Shown here: in pieces, positions 1-5,262 of the stretch
Layout: each line of letters begins with the position of its first letter
Numbering within the stretch: position 1 is the first letter of the stretch
NCBI GenBank assembly: GCA_015259305.1
Contig: JABZGO010000118.1
Span: 1 to 6,069 of the forward strand
From: Alloprevotella tannerae
GTDB taxonomy: Bacteria; Bacteroidota; Bacteroidia; Bacteroidales; Bacteroidaceae
Direction: 5' to 3'
Length of the DNA: 6,069 nucleotides
Made by a program: the position numbers and the translations under genes
Notes under the pieces: model-generated
The model's input: the letters and a program-made list of their open reading frames with translations, nothing else
Told to the model about the DNA's origin: nothing
Databases searched by the model: none

Positions 1-1
1 C

Positions 2-139
2 CCTTGCATTGCAACTGTGACAGCCATCAAAAACGAAACCGGGCGTTGGAAGTGGGCGATGTTTACCATCTTCTACACGACCGGCCTCGCCTATGCCGTA
101 TCGTTTATCGTCTATCGCTTAGCTTTGCTTTTCCTATAA
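2..139 (+). CDS. feoB: Ferrous iron transport protein B, C-terminal end (partial)
   Basis: The frame is open from the left edge and ends in TAA at 137-139, giving 45 residues. It begins PCIATVTAIKNETGRWKWAM and continues into a hydrophobic helix (FTIFYTTGLAYAVSFIVY). This matches the last segment of FeoB, where a P-C-[IV]-A-T motif, an AIK(x)E(x)G(x)WKW loop and a final membrane helix close the protein. FeoB is the GTP-driven inner-membrane Fe(II) importer. The GTPase domain and most membrane segments lie outside the window, so only the end can be judged. The gene is convergent with the nucleoside phosphorylase gene, and a strong terminator follows 18 bases after the stop. The family assignment rests on recalled motif similarity over a short stretch. 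Confidence 0.83.
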   Translation, partial: PCIATVTAIKNETGRWKWAMFTIFYTTGLAYAVSFIVYRLALLFL

Positions 140-157
140 AGCCCAGCCACATATAAT

Positions 158-202
158 AAAAAGGCGCCGCACGCATCATCACGTTGCGTGCGGCGCTTTC
201 TT
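158..202. terminator. Strong bidirectional rho-independent terminator
   Basis: A perfect 11-bp GC-rich stem pairs GCGCCGCACGC (164-174) with GCGTGCGGCGC (186-196). One more A-T pair (175/185) closes an 9-base loop. The plus-strand stem is followed by TTTCTT. On the minus strand it is followed by a run of five T (complement of 158-162). It sits directly after feoB and can also stop transcription arriving from the phosphorylase gene on the other strand. Confidence 0.9.
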
Positions 203-378
203 GCATAAAGCATATAAGGAAGGCAACCAAGCACATCTTGCTCAGCTGCCTTTTGCTCTCATTAGTTGATTAGCAATTAAGGTAAAAAGATTGAATCAGG
301 TCACGTGGCTAAAAATACAACTTTCCCTTTACATTGCCAAATAATAATTGAATTTTCTCGATCAAAATAGAGAAGAAA

Positions 379-1257
379 TCAGATACGCTCCAATACGCGT
401 TCAATCAATAGCTCAATACTATTTTTGTAGTTCGGGTTCGCTCGACCGGCCAAGCGGTTAGCGATCACCATACAGCAGGTCATAGCCTTATGGCCCATTA
501 AGCGCGAAAGACCGGCTACAGCACTACTCTCCATTTCAAAGTTTGTAATGCGCAATCCATCGTAGTCAAAGTCCATGATCTTCTCATTTTGATTACTGTC
601 GGCCAGCGGTAAGCGAAGTTCACGCCCTTGCGGTCCGAAGAAACCACCGCAGGCAATCGTTACGCCTCGCACCATATCTTCTGAAGCTACGCGCTCGATC
701 AATTCTTTGTCAGCATCGACGATATAAGGATGCGCGATGCATTGCGCCCCTTTCCACCCCATATACTGCACGAAGGCTTTCTCCATCGCCAAGTCGCAAG
801 CCTCGTCGCGTCCGGCATAGAAGTTGAGCAAACCATCGAAACCGATACTCTTCACACTGGCGATAAAAGTGCCCTCAGGCGTATTCGGCTGCAAGCCGCC
901 GCAAGTGCCAATTCGTACAATCTCTAACTGGCGCAACTGCGGTTTTACCGTGCGCGTCTCAAAATCTATATTGGCCAACGCGTCGAGTTCGTTTAAGACA
1001 ATATCTATATTATCACAGCCGATGCCCGTAGAGACGACCGTGATGCGCTTACCTTGAAAGCGCCCTGTAATGGTTCTAAATTCGCGGCTTTCGATATCGC
1101 ACTCCTTCTCATCAAAGAAGTTTGCCACCACCGGCACGCGACCGGGATCGCCCACCAAAATCACTTTATCAGCCAACTGTTCCGGCTTCAGGTGTAAGTG
1201 GAATACGCTGCCATCACTATTGATGATCAATTCTGAAGGTTCGAAATAACTTTTCAT
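379..1257 (-). CDS. Nucleoside phosphorylase, uridine phosphorylase-like
   Basis: This 292-residue cytoplasmic enzyme belongs to the PNP/UDP phosphorylase family (hexameric NP-I type), which cleaves nucleosides with phosphate to a free base and ribose-1-phosphate for salvage. Family motifs are in order: GDPGRV at 36-41 (phosphate-binding loop), STGIG at 76-80, VRIGTCGG at 114-121 (phosphate-binding Arg and base pocket), GFFGPQGR at 205-212, and FEMESSAV at 240-247, whose M-E-S segment contacts the ribose. The E. coli Udp counterparts, from memory, are GDPDRV, STGIG, RIGTTG and YEMESAT. The spacing is similar but the protein is about 40 residues longer, with extra sequence at the N-terminus and near 95-110. 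That length is usual in Bacteroidales. The ATG at 1255-1257 is supported by the conserved N-terminus (YFEPSELIIN...FHLHLKPEQLADKVILVGDPGRV). It follows the PD40 gene by 22 bases with no visible promoter, so the two are probably co-transcribed. The exact substrate (uridine or purine nucleosides) cannot be read from sequence alone. Confidence 0.93.
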   Translation of the reverse strand: MKSYFEPSELIINSDGSVFHLHLKPEQLADKVILVGDPGRVPVVANFFDEKECDIESREFRTITGRFQGKRITVVSTGIGCDNIDIVLNELDALANIDFETRTVKPQLRQLEIVRIGTCGGLQPNTPEGTFIASVKSIGFDGLLNFYAGRDEACDLAMEKAFVQYMGWKGAQCIAHPYIVDADKELIERVASEDMVRGVTIACGGFFGPQGRELRLPLADSNQNEKIMDFDYDGLRITNFEMESSAVAGLSRLMGHKAMTCCMVIANRLAGRANPNYKNSIELLIERVLERI

Positions 1258-1279
1258 ATCTTGTTCTTTCCAAAGAAGA

Positions 1280-2443
1280 TTATTTTAATTCCAATGCTCG
1301 CATGCGCACCGCTGCGTCTGAAGCCTTTACTTGTAGTGTCGCTTGCTCTTGTTCTAAGCGGAGAATCTCCCCGCCGCCCGTTTTTTGCTTTGCATAAACG
1401 CGCCGGAGTTGGTCGAGTTGCTCGTTGATCGCCTGTAGGCGCTGCGTTGACTCCCACCATTCTTTAGCCGCCTTGCGTGCTTCCGGATGGCGAAACTCAT
1501 CAAGCGAATGATATACTTTATTGTCGTTTATTACAAACAGGCTATTCGTAGCCTTTCGCTTATTTTCTTTGTTACTTTTCGCATAATCAGCGGCCACTTT
1601 TCGACGCTCTTCTGCCGAAATCTGCGAGAGCCGGATCGGCATCAGCATAGCCAATTGGCGAAGCGTATTTTTAGGAGTCGAGGCATCGTAGACCTCGCGA
1701 TTATCATTCGGTATAAAAGAGTAAATGCACAGCTTATCGACCGGCTGATAGCGATCGGAGACAAACCACCCCATATTGTTTGCTCGATCAATCACCATCA
1801 AGAAATCGTTGGCCGGCGAATTAAAAGGCATACCCAGATTCTGTGGCTTCAAAAAGGCTTTGGCATCTGCATCATAGCGCGTCTGGAAGAGGTCATATCC
1901 CCCCAAACTCTCGACACCATCTGCTGCGAAGTAAAGCGTCACGCCATCGGGATCCATAAAAGGGAAATCTTCGTTCCGCTCCTGCGGCATAAAGCCGGGC
2001 AGAGGTGAGGGTTGACCCCATTTTTGCCCAAAACGGTTCGCAACATATAAGCACAGGTTTTCTGCCGTGTCGGCTAAGGCGAAATAAGCCCTATCGCCCC
2101 AGTCGTTAATATAGGCTGCTTGGCCGACACGGTTGGCCTTGAGGCCTAATGCATCAGCTAAGACAGCCCCCGCTTGTAGCTGCCCCAACCCTTTTCGCAA
2201 TTGTGGAATAGGAATGCTACTGCGATTTACGACCAAACTATCAATAATCCGAACTTTCTCTGTAGCCGGTAGCATCGTAGCGCCTAAGCGGACACGACTT
2301 AACAGTTGCTCTAATTGTATCGTAGGCTTCTTTTGGCGCTTGGCCGCTGCTATTTGATGCTGCAAACTGCTTACAGCTTCATCAAAATAGTAAGAGCGAA
2401 AGAGCGCTTCGGCATCCGCACTTTTTTTCTGCGACCTTTGCAA
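1280..2443 (-). CDS. PD40 beta-propeller-repeat protein with C-terminal coiled coil (body of a frameshifted gene)
   Basis: The 387-codon frame, read from a TTG at 2441-2443, ends in TAA at 1280-1282. Residues 8-60 (SADAEALFRSYYFDEAVSSL onward) look like the helical N-terminal part of Bacteroidales PD40/TPR proteins. A PD40 strand is clear at 163-190: D-P-D-G-V-T-L-Y-F, then G-G-Y-D-L-F, the usual hallmark. A second, weaker repeat is at 208-231 (NSPANDF...GWFVSDR). Residues 277-300 are highly charged, and 328-387 are predicted coiled coil (leucines in ERRLQ-type heptads, Gln/Glu-rich). The TTG is unlikely to be the real start: an exact signal peptide lies just upstream in another frame (see 2382-2537), so the native product was probably an exported periplasmic or outer-membrane-associated protein of about 418 residues. 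The gene leads into the phosphorylase gene 22 bases downstream. The function is unknown; PD40 domains occur in TolB-like and OmpA-linked envelope proteins. It could be a pseudogene, a phase-variable gene, or intact with a one-base sequence error. Confidence 0.75.
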   Translation of the reverse strand: MQRSQKKSADAEALFRSYYFDEAVSSLQHQIAAAKRQKKPTIQLEQLLSRVRLGATMLPATEKVRIIDSLVVNRSSIPIPQLRKGLGQLQAGAVLADALGLKANRVGQAAYINDWGDRAYFALADTAENLCLYVANRFGQKWGQPSPLPGFMPQERNEDFPFMDPDGVTLYFAADGVESLGGYDLFQTRYDADAKAFLKPQNLGMPFNSPANDFLMVIDRANNMGWFVSDRYQPVDKLCIYSFIPNDNREVYDASTPKNTLRQLAMLMPIRLSQISAEERRKVAADYAKSNKENKRKATNSLFVINDNKVYHSLDEFRHPEARKAAKEWWESTQRLQAINEQLDQLRRVYAKQKTGGGEILRLEQEQATLQVKASDAAVRMRALELK

Positions 2444-2537
2444 CCTGACGAGTCTTTTCCCCCGTCCGCCGCTGCGCTTCCATCGATTGTGAAAGCACGA
2501 ATAAGGGCAATAAAAGAGCTAAATATCTTGCGTACAT
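2382..2537 (-). pseudogene. Signal-peptide 5' fragment of the PD40 gene, out of frame with its body
   Basis: Translation from the ATG at 2535-2537 gives MYARYLALLLPLFVLSQSME followed by AQRR. This is a good Sec signal peptide: Arg at position 4, a Leu-rich core, and probable cleavage after S-M-E-A before Gln. It continues as TGEKTRQVAKVAEKK, then leaves the family sequence and stops at TGA 2382-2384. The body frame (KKSADAEALFRSYYFDEA) overlaps this frame from 2385 to 2518 and has no ATG upstream before its TAG at 2519-2521. Removing one A from the seven-A run (T7 on the plus strand, 2422-2428) joins ...VAEKK directly to SADAEALF. A one-base loss in the five-G run (2459-2463) would also restore the frame. 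An earlier in-frame ATG at 2592-2594 lies upstream of the probable promoter, so it is not favoured. Confidence 0.7.
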
Positions 2538-2567
2538 ATATATATTGCTACATAAATAAGATAGCAG

Positions 2568-2575
2568 CAAAGTTA
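2568..2575 (-). promoter_or_regulatory. Bacteroidetes -7 promoter element for the PD40-phosphorylase pair
   Basis: The minus strand reads TAACTTTG, an exact match to the Bacteroidetes primary sigma factor -7 consensus TAnnTTTG. Transcription would start around 2560, giving a leader of roughly 25 bases before the ATG at 2537. No clear -33 TTTG is present at the expected distance (about 20 bases upstream), so the site is supported by only half of the consensus plus its position. Confidence 0.5.
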
Positions 2576-2827
2576 CGTAAATCTTTTTACTCACCGAGCC
2601 GGTCGTACGGCTTTTACAACAAAGGCTATGCTTCCTTGTCTACTCAATGACCATAACAGGACATGGACTAATTACAGGACATTTCAACAACCACCAACTA
2701 ACTGTGTAGTTAAGAAAAGGGCACGACAAGCCTAGCTGTAATTAGCAAAAAACTTGTCAATGAATAATGAAATTAAGAACCGAAGTTGTCAACTAATTTT
2801 AGGACATTACAAGAGTTCGCCCCTTTA

Positions 2828-2910
2828 GAACTAAAATTCCAAAGGAGCGGAAATAAATCCTGTGCTTTGGGAATAAAATCCCCATAGGTGGGACTTGCAC
2901 ATGCAATAAT
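2828..2910. repeat. Tandem array of imperfect ~21-base semi-palindromic units
   Basis: Contiguous units start at 2828 (GAACTAAAATTCC), 2849 (GGAAATAAATCC), 2869 (GGGAATAAAATCCCC) and, more weakly, 2890 (GGGACTTGCACATGC). The unit lengths are 21, 20 and 21 bases. The first three share a G(G)(G)AA-TAAA-TCC core with partial dyad symmetry, and each is followed by a divergent 6-8 base spacer. The period is close to two helical turns. From memory, BrickBuilt-type MITEs of Porphyromonas gingivalis are built on tandem repeats of about this size; whether this is such an element is not tested here. Confidence 0.45.
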
Positions 2911-3125
2911 TGATTTTTGGGGTTGACTATATTTAGTCTTATTTTTAATAGTAGTAGATACTCTATCATCTTAATCAGATTTGGAGTTCACTTGCTTTTA
3001 CTCCTAAACTATATAGTATAAGCTTGCTTGTACTTTTTGTCTATATCCCCACAATAGGAGCAATGTACACTTATCCGGACATTCAATTAACAACTCATAG
3101 ATCATATCCAATTGTTTTTAATGAT

Positions 3126-3248
3126 TTAGCTCTGTAGTTTTTTCTCTAGCTCTCCTCTAAAGCGTGCGGCCTGTGCTGGAGTCGACCAATTGTCAATCTT
3201 AGTAAATAAGATATAGTTCACGCGCTCAAGATAGCTTTCTATACAGAT
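3126..3248 (-). pseudogene. Possible decayed transposase fragment (ISL3-like?)
   Basis: The minus strand has a 40-residue open stretch between stops at 3249-3251 and 3126-3128, with no start codon. It contains YLERVNYILFTKIDNW followed by STPAQAARFRGELEKKL. The L-F-T-K-x-x-x-N-W-[ST]-x-x-Q-x-x-R pattern recalls the mid region of ISL3-family (IS204/IS1001 type) transposases of Bacteroidetes, where a pattern ending in LKxAYDL usually follows. In the +1 frame just downstream (3098-3131) the translation AKSLKTIGYDL fits that. Codon-like quality and the frame break suggest a relic. The family assignment is from recalled pattern only and could be wrong. Confidence 0.28.
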
Positions 3249-3481
3249 TTACGACAAAAGAAAAGGAAAATATTGGCTACTTTTGGACATTTCACTACAT
3301 TCGCAAGAAATATCATAGATTTATTTAGAAAGCAAACACTATTTACACATCATAGAATGAATAACAGAGACTGCGCCGATCATTATCCAAGCATAAATGT
3401 GGACTTGCATTAGTTCTCTCTATAGTCATCTTAACTTTAGCTAGTATTTATCTCTTTGCTACTATCTAAACACAAATAACA

Positions 3482-5047
3482 ATGAAAAAATTACTTTTAT
3501 CCTTCTTCTTGCTGATGGCTACTAGCCTTCATTCGAAAGATTACAAAGTAAGCACGGCACTTGACTTTATAAAAGCATTGGGCCCTAATCGTACGGTAAT
3601 CGTTCAGGGAATCATCAATCTGTCGGATGTACTTGAAAACAATGACCTCTGTAAAGAGTTGGGTATGGAGGCATACGACTATGATATTGATGCAAAGTCT
3701 ACGTTAGTAAGGAGCGAAGAGTATGATGGACATATGTTGATCATCAATAAAGTGAAAAACCTCACCATAAAAGGTGAAGATGGTGCTGCAATTCTCGTAT
3801 CGCCGCGTTATGCTTACCCGCTAAGTTTCCGTATGTGTAAGGAGATTAAGTTGGTCAACTTCACTGCAGGACATACCGATGAGGGCTACTGTAATGGTGG
3901 GGTATTGGAATTTAAGCAGTGTCAAGATATAGAGATTGACCGCTGCGACCTCTTCGGATGCGGCATTGAGGGCATCACGGCCGTAGGAACGACAAATCTT
4001 GTCTGCAAAAAGAGCATTATTCGCGATTGTTCTTACAGCATTATGGAACTGCGCAAATGTTTGAATATGACCTTCGAGGATTGCGACTTTTACCGCTGTC
4101 GCGAATATACCCTGATTGCAGCCTCCGACTGTACAAATACAAACTTTATCAGGTGTCGTATATCACAGAACCAAGGCACACTTTTTGGCTTAAATAATAG
4201 CGTGATAGCGCTGAGTGATTGTGAGATACACCACGTTGGCCCCATTGGCAACATTAATATTAAAAACTATCCTACTACGAGATTCTTCAACGATGAAGAT
4301 GTGCTCGAGGGTCGCGGCTTTGGACCTACCGGACGCCCAAACTTGAAAGCAAGCAGAGAGGATGATGATACGGAAGAATGTGGAGAGGAGGAAGAAGAAA
4401 CAGAGGATGATTTTTACGCCGTCTGGAATCCTGAAAGCGTTGAAGAAAATCATCGAAAAGTCTTTGGTAACACTTTGGAGGATCACTGGGCTAGTACGCC
4501 AATCACGCTTCCTCAGTCTGAAGGTACGCCTAATATCTTTAACCTGACACTTGCTTTCTGCAAACAATGGACGGGCAATGACGATGACCCGAGACGCGTA
4601 TTTTTTGAATTCGCTACGGGCAAACGACATATGCAGATAGATAAGGACGAAACGTCAAATATTAGTGGCACTAAGTCCTATTACGGCGATGGTTGTTCAA
4701 TCAATTATAATACAAAAGAAGGATGGCTTGAGTCTGATAATAATGAGGATGAAAAAAATCTGAAAGCGGCTATTTGGAATAGAAACGACAGACACAAATT
4801 GTTGGTTTTGGTTTTAGAGCAACCCGTGCTCGAAATGTCGGCAATGTGTTATTGCTATGACTATGACCCGGAAACCCGCAAACTACGCCCCCTGCCCGAC
4901 ATGAAAGAATTTATCGAAATGAAGCATTATGGCTACATTATGCTACCTAAGAAGGGAAAGGATATCACGCTCACCATCCTTGCTGCTGATGGAGATGTCA
5001 TATTCAAATGGAACGGCTATTCGTTTAATGTAAAAAAGGGGAAATAA
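3482..5047 (+). CDS. Exported right-handed beta-helix protein with acidic linker and C-terminal domain
   Basis: The product has 521 residues. Residues 1-18 (MKKLLLSFFLLMATSLHS) are a Sec signal peptide without a lipobox cysteine, so the mature protein should be periplasmic, surface or secreted. Residues 85-255 form a right-handed parallel beta-helix. Short I/V/L-x-[IVLF]-x strands repeat every 22-24 residues with stacked polar or Cys positions: column 1 C147-T170-C193-C217-N239, column 2 C155-S178-C201-C225-C247, column 3 C160-C183-C206-N230. Residues 293-310 are an acidic linker, 14 of 18 Asp/Glu. Residues 345-521 are a separate beta-rich domain with NRNDRHKLLVLVL (433-445) and CYDYDPETRKLRPLP (458-472), a pattern I recall from other Bacteroidetes secreted proteins but cannot name. 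Beta-helix folds of this class include polysaccharide lyases, hydrolases and adhesins; no catalytic signature is evident, so the function is unassigned. No type IX secretion C-terminal signal was recognised. The gene is monocistronic, with a repeat-rich AT-rich region upstream and atpG convergent downstream. The start is the first ATG, at the signal peptide, without a strong Shine-Dalgarno sequence. Confidence 0.85.
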   Translation: MKKLLLSFFLLMATSLHSKDYKVSTALDFIKALGPNRTVIVQGIINLSDVLENNDLCKELGMEAYDYDIDAKSTLVRSEEYDGHMLIINKVKNLTIKGEDGAAILVSPRYAYPLSFRMCKEIKLVNFTAGHTDEGYCNGGVLEFKQCQDIEIDRCDLFGCGIEGITAVGTTNLVCKKSIIRDCSYSIMELRKCLNMTFEDCDFYRCREYTLIAASDCTNTNFIRCRISQNQGTLFGLNNSVIALSDCEIHHVGPIGNINIKNYPTTRFFNDEDVLEGRGFGPTGRPNLKASREDDDTEECGEEEEETEDDFYAVWNPESVEENHRKVFGNTLEDHWASTPITLPQSEGTPNIFNLTLAFCKQWTGNDDDPRRVFFEFATGKRHMQIDKDETSNISGTKSYYGDGCSINYNTKEGWLESDNNEDEKNLKAAIWNRNDRHKLLVLVLEQPVLEMSAMCYCYDYDPETRKLRPLPDMKEFIEMKHYGYIMLPKKGKDITLTILAADGDVIFKWNGYSFNVKKGK

Positions 5048-5055
5048 GGTAACAT

Positions 5056-5131
5056 TCTTCTGATGTATCTGCTCTGCGCCCGGCGTTTCAGAATAGAGTA
5101 GATACTTCAGAAGATTAAAAGAAGTCGGGCG
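5056..5131 (+). other. Long hairpin with potential pseudoknot after the beta-helix gene
   Basis: Bases 5056-5075 pair with 5095-5114 over 20 positions: 18 Watson-Crick, one G-T wobble (5071/5099) and one T-T mismatch (5064/5106). The 19-base loop contains CGCCCG (5077-5082), which is exactly complementary to CGGGCG at 5126-5131, twelve bases beyond the stem, so an H-type pseudoknot is possible. No T run follows, so this is not a standard terminator. It begins 9 bases after the beta-helix stop codon. It may protect the 3' end of that mRNA, or be part of a small RNA or decayed element. Confidence 0.45.
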
Positions 5132-5201
5132 TAAAAGTTAAGAGCAAAAAGGAACGCCTTCCAAGCTCCAACAATCATTGATTCTTTGTTGGGAAAGCAA
5201 G

Positions 5202-5236
5202 AAAAAGGGATGTACAATTATTGCACATCCCTTTTA
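5202..5236. terminator. Bidirectional terminator between the beta-helix gene and atpG
   Basis: A perfect 11-bp stem pairs AAAAGGGATGT (5203-5213) with ACATCCCTTTT (5225-5235) around an 11-base loop. On the minus strand the stem ends in a run of five T followed by CTT, a good terminator 27 bases after the atpG stop. On the plus strand it ends in four T, so it can also end transcripts from the beta-helix gene. Confidence 0.88.
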
Positions 5237-5262
5237 TGATTAGTGATGGAAATCGTTTCGGC

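Larger units (their letters stand above)
2647..3291 (-). repeat. Dispersed AATGTCC-headed repeat, five copies
   Basis: On the minus strand, AATGTCC begins at 2683, 2808, 3083 and 3291, and ATGTCC begins at 2664. The bases that follow are also alike: TGTAATTAGT after 2683, TAAAATTAGTTGACA after 2808, AAAAGTAG after 3291, and GGATAAGTG after 3083. The copies at 2682 and 2664 form an 18-base tandem pair that agrees over 11 of the first 12 bases. A TGTCC...TTGACA head resembles insertion-sequence termini, but no matching inverted partner or intact transposase is present. These may be solo ends of decayed elements or parts of a MITE. Confidence 0.45.
2576..3481. other. AT-rich gene-poor region with repeats and probable mobile-element remnants
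   Basis: About 900 bases separate the PD40 gene from the divergent beta-helix gene. All frames are broken by frequent stops, and no coding sequence with a recognisable start and product is seen. The stretch is visibly richer in A and T than the flanking genes. Contents recognised: a tandem pair and three further copies of a minus-strand AATGTCC-headed repeat (2647-3291), a tandem array of about 21-base units (2828-2910), a possible transposase fragment (3126-3248), and several short palindromes such as ACTATATAGT at 3008-3017. Together these suggest repeated insertion and decay of small mobile elements. The promoter of the beta-helix gene must lie near its right end but is not clearly recognisable. 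Confidence 0.7.

Noticed and set aside
219..253. Hairpin AAGGCA/TGCCTT followed by TTTT on the plus strand, with a 4-bp inner stem
   Set aside because: The stem is only six pairs with a large interrupted interior, and the strong terminator at 158-202 already explains termination for both flanking genes.
1487..2008. A 173-codon plus-strand open frame opposite the PD40 gene
   Set aside because: Its translation is arginine/isoleucine-rich without any family pattern, while the opposite strand encodes clear PD40 motifs. It is an antisense shadow.
2596..2615. Short hairpin GAGCCG/CGGCTT followed by TTTT
   Set aside because: It has only five Watson-Crick pairs plus one wobble, and no plus-strand gene precedes it.
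2315..2650. A 111-codon plus-strand open frame across the PD40 5' end and promoter
   Set aside because: It covers the antisense of the signal peptide and the -7 box, and its translation has no family features.
2828..2910. CRISPR array interpretation of the 21-base units
   Set aside because: The units are only about 21 bases in total with no separate repeat and spacer of CRISPR length, and no cas gene is present.
2925..2945. GACTA/TAGTC hairpin followed by a T-rich stretch
   Set aside because: The five-pair AT-rich stem is weak and no gene ends here. It is expected by chance in AT-rich DNA.
3063..3137. A 24-codon plus-strand open frame preceded by AGGAG
   Set aside because: The AGGAG is only two bases from the ATG, too close for a normal ribosome site. 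The peptide (MYTYPDIQLTTHRS...) has no features, and the region contains repeats and a possible relic on the other strand.
3432..3458. Two near matches to the -7 promoter box (TAACTTTA at 3432 and TCTCTTTG at 3451) upstream of the beta-helix gene
   Set aside because: Each has one mismatch at a conserved position and neither has a TTTG at the -33 distance. A promoter must exist near here, but neither site can be chosen.
4190..4630. A 146-codon minus-strand open frame inside the beta-helix gene
   Set aside because: It has no recognisable motif and lies wholly opposite a well-supported secreted protein. It is a shadow.
5168..5192. CCAACAA/TTGTTGG hairpin next to the atpG terminator
   Set aside because: It has seven pairs but no T run in either direction, and its interior can form a competing AATC/GATT stem. 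No role can be assigned.
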